Assembly: GCF_022458985.1 (NCBI RefSeq) | Contig: NC_061782.1 | Coordinates: forward strand, 12,789,672-12,853,671 | Origin: Mugil cephalus | Taxonomy: Eukaryota > Chordata > Actinopteri > Mugiliformes > Mugilidae | Direction: 5' to 3' | DNA length: 64,000 nt | Shown: piece by piece, positions 1 to 12,100 of the stretch | Layout of the letters: the number at the start of each line of letters is the position of its first letter | Numbering within the stretch: position 1 is the stretch's first letter | Notes under the pieces: model-generated | Told to the model about the DNA's origin: nothing | Database searches by the model: none | The model's input: only the letters and a program-made list of their open reading frames with translations | Translations under genes and position numbers: made by a program

Positions 1-3000
1 ATAACAAGAAAATAATTGTTGAATGACACAGGAATAGTGTTTGTGCTCAGATGTACTCACCCGACACACGTGGCTCACTGACGATTTCTGAATGTTTTTG
101 GGATGGTTTTTGTGAAGTGAAATTGATGCACTTGTGAGATTAGAAGTTCAGTCCTCACTCGAATCTGGAGAGGGAAAATAAACTTGAAATAAATAAAAGA
201 TACTATTGGAATATTTTAAGTAATTAATGCGGCAGCGTCTCCCTATCTTAGCAATAACTGTACAATTAAACAACCTGAATAACAATCAACCTAATCCCTT
301 TGCTGTTGTTCTAGATGCTAAATACCATGTTCCAGTGCACAGGCAGCTGTTGTTTGTTTCCCCAACATCCCAAAAATGGCCGTGTGTGCTGCAGGAATGG
401 CCATGGCTGGCTGTGATAGGGGCGTCGGGGGCGACGACAATGCCTGTCTCACTCCCTGCTGTTCCACCCGGGAGCCTGAACCACTAATGGCCCCCTAATG
501 TATAAATACCATTCTGTAGGCATTAGTCACACTTTCTCTCTTTCTCTGCCTCGCGCACAGACATGTATGCTCACACAAACACGCACACGCGCACGGAGAG
601 CGAGAGGCAGATCTATAATACATTAGTCACAGTGGCAGCCCTGCCTATGGTTGGATAGCAGACGAGGGCCAAGGCCAGGGGCTGTGGGTCTAAATTTTCT
701 TGCACAAACAATGCATGTCAAAGAGGCCCATCAGAGGCATTCTTTAAAGATGGGAAGATGTTATGTGGAGCATAAAGAGAGGGCAGGGAGGACCGTGCCA
801 GAGACTGGTGAGGATAGAGATATGTGTATCCAGAAGCGCAGGTTGACATTGTAATGTGTGTTTTTCAGGAGTTTGTGACTGTGCATGCGTGCAACCTGGT
901 CTGCTCAGTTAATGTCCAGTGAGAACACAGCAGCGCTGACAGTTTGAGTTATTGTAGAGCAGAACTACAAAACACGTGTTTGCACGCAATTCTGTACAAT
1001 GGAGTCGGATTTTGCTGTTTGTCCCTGATGCTGTAAGGGGAGACGACAAGCAGGGAGACAAGACAAAGGCTTCTTCTTGAATAGACTGGGTTTTTTTGAC
1101 AGCTTAATATCTTCATTCTCACAAAAAAAGCATTAGGGATGCAAATTGCCATTTAGCTGCATGCGTTCAAGAAAGATGGCGACCATTAATTCCTATTTGC
1201 AGCGTCATTTATCAGATTTAAATAAAGTCTGCATCGACGGCCATTCATCAAGTACATTAAATAAAAATCCCGTGTACGTGCAAGTGTGTGTTTCATTTCA
1301 ATTTTTGCGACTGGAGAGGGCGAGTGCGCAAGCGTGACCTTACCCGAACTCGCTGACATTTTCCCACACATGTGTAGGAGGTCGACGAGCTGACAGGCAA
1401 ACAAACACTTTGATAAATACATCATCTTCCTCTTTCCACCCGCATACATGATCAATCAAATTTTCTTTTACAGCCAGTTGAGGCACAACCTTCTGGTTGG
1501 TTCAGGGGTAGATGGAGCATAGTCCCACACATGTAAAACTATAGTCAAATATGTCGGGAAACATAAAATTAGACATCAAACATTACTGCAACTTATGTGA
1601 TATTTGCCAAAACTGAAGATGAATTAGGCCCCGCAGTACCAACAACTAACAGATGTTCCCGGCTCAAAAGGCTGTCATGCTGTTGCTAAAGCACATACCT
1701 ATATTTCAGTCTGTTTAACAATTAGTGAACCTCGCAGCATGGGACGTGGGGATCATTACTGCAGGGCATCAATCAGACCCCTGAAATCAACCGTGGCCAG
1801 CTATTACTGAGCTGTGACTACTCTGAGCCTGTGACCTTATAACAGGGGCTGTAAAACACATAAGGAGGCTTTCATTCCCGTTTAACAGTTTCACAGGATT
1901 CTCCTATCACGCTGCTTTTTCTTTAGAGAGCGAACACTCTGACAGTGTGCAACAGCTGCAATCCCGACGCAAGCCAAGAAAAAATTCAGATCATTAATAC
2001 CTTGTTGTCATCAGAAAAGGTCGTGTTTAGTTTGGCATGTTTGCTTTGGGATGTCATGCGAAGGTGTGTGCGTTAAAATAACAGCGTTTCTCTTAAGTGG
2101 CTGGAAACTCTAATGAAGTAGCAGCATTCGGAGGGGGATTCCTTGAGAAAACACCTCACCAGGGCTTTCCTCGACATCCTTTTCCTCCACCCGCGCGGGA
2201 AACAGCACTCGTACGCGCTAATAGACAGTGACATGCATACATGCAGAGAGAGTGAGGCATGCTAATTTCTGCTTCTCTTGGACAAAGATAAAACCCTCGC
2301 AGGAAGTCGGCAGGTTGTTTGCATTCATTCAAGTTATTGAGACATCAACTAGCTGGAGCGTAGGATTGGGGCTGCACAAGGCTTCACTATGATTCATCCT
2401 TCACTGCCTGAGGACCTCAGACTAAAACAGCCACCTGAGGCTGGTTGTCTCAGCTCATATTGTAGCTTTTCAGTGGACATTATAACCCCAGTAAATCTAC
2501 GTAAGAGAAGTTATTAGTGTTAAGCTTTTGACTTATTTCAGTGTTGTTGTTAGGTCTGAGGTCTCCGGCTGGTTGTAACATTTTATACCTTTTGTTGAAA
2601 TACTGTGTAAAGGGGAGCAGTGCTCCCCAACACCATGAGGCACATTTTCCACTGATTTAGATCGTTCTGCTGTTTACCAGGTAAAGACCCCAGAGAGAAC
2701 ACAGCCTGGAAACTTAAACGAGGAAGCCCGTTTAACGAGTGAAATGAGGGTGGGGGAAAAAACATTGCAATTTGATTTCACATCATGGCAAAAAAAAAAA
2801 AAAAAAACATTTGGCCTTTAAGTTTGCACGGAAACCACCAGAAGCAGTGGAACACAACTGCTTCTGATCTTGCAGAAGTGGAGACAATGATGAGCTTAGC
2901 ATTTTGGTGATTTTTTCATCAGCAGCATTGGATGGCAACGGATGAATTCTGGACTGAAATGTATTGAAACTGAAGTGCAACATCTTACAGGCACTAACTC

Positions 3001-3651
3001 TTTCCATAATGTCACCCATCCAGAGAGTGTGCTGGATGATCTGGACTGGCAGGGTGAAGTGTGTCATGGAATATTGTGGATCATCTGGCAGCCGATGTCA
3101 TGGCTAAAAGGCAACGTGTTTCTCACTTGTGATTTGGATGCAATAGGCTCATCAGCTTGGTTGATGGAGCTTGAGATTTGCCAGTAACTTATCTTTTATA
3201 TTTGTATAAGACTGAGAAGACTGAGACATCCTACTGAAACCAAATACATTTTAGATGAGTTACAAGCTTCTACAAGCTTTCAGTCATTTAGATAAATGAT
3301 TGTGTTATGTGAAAGCCACCCATACATAATTATCACCAAACTATGTTTTTGTGTCTTTCCCTTTGGTGGTTTGGATTGGCTGACTCTGCAGCTTTCATTC
3401 ACTCACACTCACTCGTTCTCATCAAACTTGATTTCAGCTGCTAGAGGCTGCTGTTTACTGTGGAAAGAGTTATGTCTGAAATGCTCATAGTTTTATCATA
3501 AAACTTTCCCTGTAACATGGACCAAGCACATCAGATTCAACTGAACTGAACTGCATTGTGCCATTTACCGACCTTCAGCAAGTAAAAAACAATTGCTCAG
3601 TGCAGGCCTTCATTGTCATAATGGATTCTTCATATAGAAGAGAATAGAATA

Positions 3652-4330
3652 GACCCCTTTACAATTTGTAAACAATTTGAGTTTTTTTGAGAGGCGGGGC
3701 TTAGCTGGAGGAAAAATATCTCAAATACTACAGCCTGTAAACGCTGGTTGGCATATTTCAACGGATTATTTTGGCTGGAACAGACAAGGAAAATGCACAT
3801 TTTAGAGAATATATTAATACACTTACTCCCCGAAACAGTGAGAGTTATTTTAAAAAGTTGACTCTGACTGATGGGACTATATTCACCGACCCCTACACTC
3901 ATATGAGGACACAGAGGAAATTAAATCTGGTCTGTCTTAATCAAGTGAAGGCTCTCCAACTAAGATATTACAAGAAGTAAGTGGAATCACTGTGGATGGT
4001 AATGACGCAAATTCAACTTCTGCTCGGACACCCCTGAAACATACAACTAACTTTGCGTTAGCTAGTCTAGCATTTAGCATTAGCATTAATCTGTAACAAG
4101 AATCCCCCACATAATGATTAATTTAACATAATTTCAGCCACAGTTTAGTCTAACCCATAATGTTATCCAGGCTGAAACTGATGATGCATTACATATTACC
4201 CGATATCTAGTGTGTGTTATGTTATTGACGATTGTCTTACTCCAATCCTTTCTTTTAATCAAAGATTCCCTCTGTTTTGCCTCGAGCTAATGTTGTGATG
4301 TCACAATTACATAGGCCTTGAAAGGGGTAT
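3652..4330. mobile_element. Possible DNA-transposon relic with terminal inverted repeats
   Basis: The segment starts TAGACCCCTTTACA and ends TTGAAAGGGGTATA; 11 of these 14 bases pair as an inverted repeat. Both sides are flanked by AGAAT-type pentamer repeat (about 3639-3651 and 4347-4371), as if an element had inserted into a microsatellite. Inside, 3771-3980 (+) is open for 69 codons, with a segment around YFKKLTLTDG followed by DPY that looks protein-like rather than random. I recall a similar pattern in uncharacterised fish transposon-derived proteins, but that is memory, not a search. No clean target duplication was found, so superfamily is unassigned. Confidence 0.4.
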
Positions 4331-4346
4331 ATAGGGTATATCGAAT

Positions 4347-4371
4347 CAATAGAATAGAATAGAATAGAATA
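4347..4371. repeat. (AGAAT)n pentanucleotide microsatellite
   Basis: Four to five tandem copies of AGAAT. A shorter tract of the same unit lies at about 3639-3651, on the other side of the possible transposon relic. Confidence 0.85.
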
Positions 4372-6644
4372 TGTAGTGTTTGTGATGGTAGGCAAGGCAC
4401 ACCTGTCAGATTTTGTCACATTCGCATATGACAGCCATTACCTCCCACTCCCCCACAAGCTTTACACCATTGCACCGTTACCATGATACCACCAAAGACG
4501 ATAGCATCATCAATCTTATGCTGTCTTTAAAAAAATACACACACACACACTCGAGAAACTGACAGGCCTTTCTCCGCACAGCCCAGGCCTCCTCTTGAAG
4601 GGAGTTTATTATTCTTTCTCCTATGACATGTTATGCTCTCTTTTATCTTTGAATAATGCACGCAGCCTTTTTGAAATCCAGTTGTACATTTGGCACCGGC
4701 GCTCGGTTTATTTGGCTTTGCTTTAAGATGCCAGAGGGCCCCACACTTTATAAAGGTCTGTCAAATTGCTGCCTTCTTTCACTCCGTCCTCAACAATGGC
4801 ACATGTTTTACAGAACTTTCTTTGGCTGGCGTTTATGACTCTTATTTCTTACACTAGGTTCTACTTAGGCGCGTCCAAGCCAGCGACTGGGATCTTTCCC
4901 TCTCTTGTGTATTGTAATGGTGTTGGGGCAATAATGTAAAGTGTTAGCAGCAGGCTGGGTCACTGGCTGCTGTTTTGAGGCCTCTGTGTCCTCTCAGGCC
5001 TCTCCTTTCCCAGCTCCTCTCCCCTGAAGCACCGTGGGTGTGTTTAGAGCATGCTCAGCAGGCCGCCCTCAATCACAAAGCCCTCTTCTTCCACAGTCTG
5101 AAGCTGCCAGCTGGTGAGAGTGGACAGAGTAAGTGTGTATGTGTGTTTTGAAGGAAACAGAAAATGTCTTGGCCGAAAAAAAAATAACGACTTTATCTAC
5201 TTCTCCCTGCGCTGCTGACCTAACCAAAGAGGAAGAGAATGAAAGACACGGTCTTGGAGAGGGACATGCAGGACTTGGATCTTGAGATGGAATAAATCAA
5301 CAAGCTGGACTCATTAGACCCAGCACTGTAGGATTTTTTTTTCTCCCCAGCAGGCAAGTAAGTCTGATAAAGGTCTTCTGCTCAGTAGCAGCTTCACAGA
5401 AGAAAAAAAGAACATAAACCACAAAGAAAGAATAAAATGCTGGCTTTGGGGTTTCAGGAATCCAAATTAACTGTGGGTCATGTCATGTGGGAGCCTTGCT
5501 GTAGTAAAGCAAGAAAACAAAACGGCTGAACTACATCACCTTTCTGGAGCAGTGGGCAGATCAACTCTTCTCATGGGAACTCACATGGACAGCCCACCAT
5601 GAAAGCTTTTGCAGAAAGACGCAAGTTCTCAAGCAGAAGAGCAGAATTAAGATAAAAGATGCGGGAGTGTGAAAAAATGAAAGACACAGTTTCTCAGTCT
5701 CTCCAGGCCAAATAACACGCTGCCCGGCCTCTGGACCTGGCTCAGCTGCATTCTGCGAAGAAGACAATGACAAGTGGTTGATGAGCATCAACCTCCGATC
5801 CAATACAAGTCCTCAAACAGCCCCAGCAGCCACCAAGAGCGATGCATCTGTCAGCTGTCATCGCCCTTAAAGTCTTAGGGTTGAAAAAGAAAAGAAAAAA
5901 AAGAGTCCACTTCCTTCCTCCCGGGCTTCGTGCAGCCGCCAGGTTCCAGAGGAAAGACATGGTGGTGCTCATCACACACTCCTTTGATTATTTACAATTG
6001 TAGCGGAATGCCGCAGAGGCTGAGAACTGCTTGAGATGTGGCTTTGGCCAGACTGACAGCAAGAGACAAATTTTTGTGAGGCTGCAGTGTCCAAAAACAA
6101 TCAAAAGACTTCTTTTGGAGCTGTCAGAACAGCTGGTCATGTGCCATGAGGGTTCATAAAGGAAGCAAGTCCTCTGGCCTTTCACCAAACACTGCAGCAC
6201 GGTCGACACTGATAACCGACAGATCTCTGACAGATTTCTATTTTTTTGACTAAAATTTGTGTTCATGTCATGTTCATAACATCAGACGTGGCATGAATGG
6301 TTGATAGAATTCATGAGTGTTGTGAAGGCTTTCATACAGTCTACAGTTTTCTCCATATACAGTCTATGAAATTTATCTCTTTGACAAGTGATTGTGCCTT
6401 CAAAAATCTTTTTTTTTTCTTTCAAGCTGCACAGGATGGCTTTTAAAGGTGGTCACAAAACAATAAAAGATAAAATAAATAAATAAAAATAAAATGCCGT
6501 AGTAATGCACATGTTATAAGACTGCTATAAGGTACCATAGTTCAATTTTGGGTATTTGAACGATGGACGGCGTTGGAACTAACAAGGGTCAATTTTAACT
6601 TCAGGTCTTTGAAATTAGGCAAGTAATTGACCCCATATCCCCTA

Positions 6645-6900
6645 GACTCAAAGTCAACTTTATTGTCATGTGCAACATATATAAAGGATTGAAATTACAT
6701 TCCTCAGAGGCCTTCCGTGCAGAAAATTTACAAAAAATATAAATGTAAAATGTGCAAATGCTGAGATACAAAAAGGAGGATAAAGTATGTATATAAAAAA
6801 ATGGCCTGTATATACAAAATAAACTAAAAAGAAAAGAAAAACGTGACAAGGAGTCAAGAGGAAAAAATTCATTGCGCACTTTAGTTATGAAAATATAAAA
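6645..6900. mobile_element. Decayed interspersed repeat (fish-type 'ctttattgtca' element)
   Basis: The stretch beginning around TCAACTTTATTGTCATGTG and running through an A-rich tract resembles a widespread dispersed repeat of ray-finned fish, in which this motif is followed by an 'attgaaatt...' segment and tandem A-rich sequence. Family and exact ends cannot be set by eye. The 126-codon open frame on the minus strand here is low-complexity and not a gene. Confidence 0.4.
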
Positions 6901-9086
6901 CAGCGTGACGGAAATGAGTGGTATTCTGTTTGTGGAGCAAAAAAATATGAAAAAAAAAAATAAAAAATCCAACATCAACATCCGTATCTTTATTACAGGA
7001 CACCCTGTTAAATTAAATATAAATTATCAAATAGGAACATTGTATGCTCTTTGCTTTTAGTAATATGGCTACAATGGAATTCTCTAAATTTGACATTTTA
7101 TTCCTTGCATGTACTGTACATATCAAAACCAGACAGACATTTGGAGTCAAGCTGCATAAATCTCCTGAACACATTTTGGTCCCATCTGGTCTGGCCCCCA
7201 CATTCTGTTTTAGCCGGTTGTTGTGGTCGGCAAAACTGCGGAGATCTGTTTTCAAAGACTGTCCTGCTGATCCCTGCTATTAAAGCAGACACTTAGAGCG
7301 CTATTTCGGGAGCGGGCCAGGGGGGCCACAATAACAATGTTTTACTGTTGAGGATGGAGCTCGAAATTAAACAAGCCACTTTTGAGCTTCACCGAGAAGA
7401 AATGCGGTGAAACAAGTAGCGGTTGACTTAATAAGATGGATTTGAATGGATGATAATAGGAAAGATATGAATTCACAATATACATACCCGACTGCCTGAA
7501 CAATGTAATAGGCCTTTTTGACTCAGGAGGCATACAGAAGCACTTCAGAGAGGACCCTGCTTGGCTACAGTTTCGGCTTTCATCCCCCCAAAAACCATGA
7601 TTATTCTTTTGAATTTCACCCCATCAAAACTGCGTGCAGACCTCAAGGCACCACAGCAATCCTCCGGGTCTATGATTTGCATTTCAGGATTTATGGGAAC
7701 ATGTTTGAAGATCTACAGATCAAAAACAACACTATGAAATAGTACTATTATGCCTGCTCCACAAAACAAGAAAATAATTGCATAAACAATCCCAATGATA
7801 TACCGAGATATGATGAGAGACGTGAAGCAGAATGTTGGGTTTTCGTAAGTAGGGAAGGTCAAGGGCAAAAAGGATGCTTTTATTTCCTGTTTATACACTA
7901 AATGTGGTCAAGCCATTGCTTCTGACAAGGATGTTAGCCACTGAGCAGCACATTAAAAATGCTGATGTGCTTGGCCGATACTTAAAAAATATTTCTAAGT
8001 TTGTTGAATGCAGCCCAACATGCTACATGGACCTGCTGGTAACTACAGTCCCTCCTTTCGGGCAGCAGGAGTGACTTATTGGCCTTTCTCCTGTTTGCCT
8101 TCGCCTGTCCAGGTTTGTATTGGCAATGTGGTGACTGAGGAGAAACACAATCGGGCCCAGAGTGCTGCTCTGTACCCTTCATTCATCCATCACATCAAGG
8201 GCTGAACGCAGAGCTCCTACGAGCAATCAATGCAACCGGGCTCTAGCGCTGCTCAGTGTAAAAGCTACCTTGAGGCACAGACCAGAGGTCACAAAGCACT
8301 TCCTATACTTTAACCTTAACCCCTTGTAGTGGAAACAACGCATAGCCTTTTAAGTAATGTCAGTGCAAGATAAAACTTGCTTATACGTTTGTAAACCTCC
8401 CCGGAGCGATTTTCTTCTCGTAGAAAGTAGCGTTCAACGAGTGACGGCACAAAAGCCTCAGTTTCCTTCGGAGAGCGCAGAAATGTTTTGGTACTTAGCA
8501 AAGGTGAGGACAAGTTCAAGCAAAGATTTTCTGAGTTTATAGCAAATCCCTACTTTATCTTTTCAAACAGACAATCTCAGAATGGTATTTGACCAAAAAT
8601 ATGTTGACTCACAGATTAGCAAAAGGCTGGTATTGTATGACCCTGTCGGGAAAGAAGACTACGCATCGTCTTTTTATCCAGCGTGCTGATAGAGAAACGA
8701 TGGCCAGCGGTTCAGAGAAGCAGTCCGAGTGTTTTCCTTGGCTGCAGCCAGGATGGTTGCCATAGGTGAAAAGTCCCTGCGTATACCGTGACATATTGTA
8801 CTCTACAATACAAATATAAAAATGTTTTAAAGGCCAAGTTTACTTAAACAGTTGCTCAGAGGTTAACTTTGGTTTGAAAGACGTGCAGGGGGATATTTAG
8901 TTTATGACGATGCAAACATTTCATGTCCGTGATGACATAAATGCAAAGGGACATAAATTCCTTCCAACTGCCAAAGACTTTCACTCAATCATGTTACGTG
9001 TTTCATGAAAGCTTTCCAAGCCAAGTCAAACTCACATAACCACCTCCATGGAAAACTGCATTTCAAGTTGCCTCCATGGCTTCATG

Positions 9087-9112
9087 CTCTATAAAATCTC
9101 CATTTTATAGAG
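9087..9112. repeat. Perfect 11-bp inverted repeat, 4-nt loop
   Basis: CTCTATAAAAT, a CTCC loop and ATTTTATAGAG form a perfect AT-rich hairpin. It lies in non-coding DNA with no gene nearby; no function is assigned. Confidence 0.8.
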
Positions 9113-12100
9113 TAGAAAAAAAAGAACCCCTATATTGGATCAGTCGCCTTTGGTATGACAAATGCTCTACTCTACAAGAAACATGGATTGTTTTGTGTGT
9201 ATGAGAGACGAGATGATAGCAGATAAAAAGTGTAAGGTCCAGAACAAACATCCATTAATCAGGCATCTCTTCACCTCATGGCTCCAGGACTCCTGTGTGG
9301 CATGGCACCAGGCCACTGAGCTATAAAGAGAGATGAGATAATCTGGCAATGGTGGAGGTCCACTGTGGAGAGGGTATTGTCTCTGATGAAGCTAATAAAG
9401 TCCAGCCATGCTGTCTGATCCGTGATCCTTGGCCCGGCTCCAGATCGGGCATACTGCTCCTGTCTCTTCACTTATCGTCTCCTCTCTGCCCCCTCCGAAC
9501 TGTGACAGGAGGGCTTCCAGGAGCAGCTTTGATCTGGGCCTTGCCTGTCATTCAGCATTAGTCACCCCGGGACAGAGGAGTCCTCTCTCGGCCCAGGATG
9601 GACTGGAGAAGCGCTGAATGGAAGGACCCATGGCTGCGGAACAATCAGCTCTGTGTGGCACAGCAGACGTCTGGGTGTTAGCAGACGTACTCTGGTGTGT
9701 GCCACATGTCTCACCCCTGACACTGTCATGAACCAATCTGCACTCCCATAACAGCTTTATCTCCCTAACATGGCCCCACACCTCTGTTAAAATGGATGTG
9801 TTGGTGAGATCATAACTACCGCCGACACTTACACAGAGCCATTTAAGTACGATTTAATTGATATTTAATGACTTTCCACAGCAAAACTCCCTAAAACTGG
9901 CGAGGGCATACGTTTAGACTAAAGCATATAGATTCTCAGTGTTTCAGATCCAAAAAAATAAGCCTATTTCCTATTCCATTAAGATCACTGAACTAACAAC
10001 ATTCTGTCTGCTCCACGGTTATTTGGCAGCCAAACATGACATCAGACATCCCCTGTTCAAATTTGTCATCTGTCTGAGGTACAGGAGGTAGAGGGGAGTT
10101 TTATTCGGGCACACACATTTTCATAGAAGAACCTGGAGTTCACAAGACCGATTAGGAGCTCTTTTCTTAAGTTTTTCTGGAGAGTCCCTGGGTTTGGACG
10201 TTTAAAAAGTACAATTACAGAGCACAGTCTGTGAGGGTATGAGAAGTTAAACAACAGACATGATGCAAAGACCTCACGATCCATGGCCAAGGCCTTGGAA
10301 GCGTTCACAAGTACAACATAAGCACACACTCAGTGAACACGCAATAAACTGTAACATCTGACACCGCTTCCCCGCTGCTCCCACCTTGTCAAGAGGGGAA
10401 GTCCATTCATTTTAGAAAAATGCCTTGTGAATCAGAAAGAGTCTGAACCAGGACTGAGGTTTCAGTTTACACAGAGACTCAATGTTAACAGCTTGTGTCC
10501 GCCACATCCGAAACCATTCATAAATAATATTTATACTTTAAGGCTGCGATAAAACGGACGGAACCATTGATCATGAAACGACGTCGTCCGCACTGCACTG
10601 TAAAACTAAGGTGACGTGAAATTTGACGTCGATCGTTTTGACCGTGCAGTTGTCAAGCATCTGAAACTTTAGCAGCCAGTGTTTTATTCAAGACGTGACG
10701 CATTCCTTCTTGTGGCCGCTAAGCCATCACATAACTACTAGAAATGTCAGTTATCGCATCCCTTTTGGAATTTCCTGTTCACCAGACCTTCATCCAGAGG
10801 CGATTTATCACGGAGAGTTGTTTTTGAACACGCACAGACTAAAACACCGAACCAATGCGCTTTTGAAATATAAAAAGGGACATAGATGAACAAAAACATG
10901 AATATAAGAAAGAGAAACAGGAAGTGAACTAAAAATAAAGAAAAGAGAAAAGGCTGACAATCAGAAAGAAAGCCTATGTGGCCTTAGTGCACAATTCAGT
11001 TTAATTCAGCATTTATTCAGCTCCACCACATGAACATTGTGAACATTTTTCTTAACAAGCCGTGATGTTTCACCTAATATGTTGTGGCGCTAGTGCCCCG
11101 TTTTAAATTAAAAAATGCTTCCCTCTGTTTTCTAATCTGATGCCAGAATGTCAGCAATAAGGCAATGAAACCTGAATGTTCACTTTGTTTAAAAAGAGGA
11201 AGTTACCAACAAAAGACCTTGGCATTAATTGAATCTGCGTTCCTGTGAGATTGGCCACTGCTGCTCCGGCCTTGACCTTACAGCAGGCTTTCAAAGCCTG
11301 ACAATGTACATGAGTCTCACTCCCTCATAATGTATGTTTAGTCTGCGGGGCTGCCCTGCCTGTAACACCACCAGAGACAATAGATCCCAGTGGATGAAAT
11401 GTGTCAGCGATTGCCAAAATGGTGAAATATCAAACTGATTCAATACAACTTGGAAGGAGAAAAACACATTTGTTTTCTTTCCAATATCAACTTTCTTGAC
11501 TTTGAGTAATCAGTCGCTTACCACTACCGGGCTTTTTACTTCCTGAAACCCACCAGCATGACATCACCGGAGTAACGGTCACGTCCAATTAGAGCCCAGA
11601 GCGCAACAGGAGGCCTGAACTCCTACTAATGGGAAATAGATATCGGCGTTATTACTCTGCAGAGAGGGTAAATTTATCGGGGAATATCACACATGGCCTC
11701 GCTAAATGATGGAGACAGAAGTTAATTAGAGCAAGGGTCAGTCTGACAGATCCATCAGGCGCTGCCATCATATTCCCGACATGTATTACATGTCTGCTTT
11801 TCTTTAGAGAGCTGGAGCACTGGCTCATTTTTTTTCTTCTTCTTTTTTTTTTCTTTTTGAGGCTGATGGGTAAAAGTCAGTCCAACACAAACAAACCGCA
11901 TGTAAATCTCAGCAGGATACCATACTAAAATGCGTGTGGGCACATCACATTCTGGTAAAAACCAATCACATGCCACTGAAGAAATACACATCCTCTATTC
12001 TTCTCATCTCAGAACTCGAGGTAAAAAAATAAAATAAAATTTGAAGTGAGGAGGAAGTGACAAATAAGTGGCCTTTGATTCGTTTTACAGTTAAAATACT

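Noticed and set aside
6601-6981. 126-codon minus-strand frame rich in Phe and Ile
   Set aside because: It is the complement of an A-rich decayed repeat.
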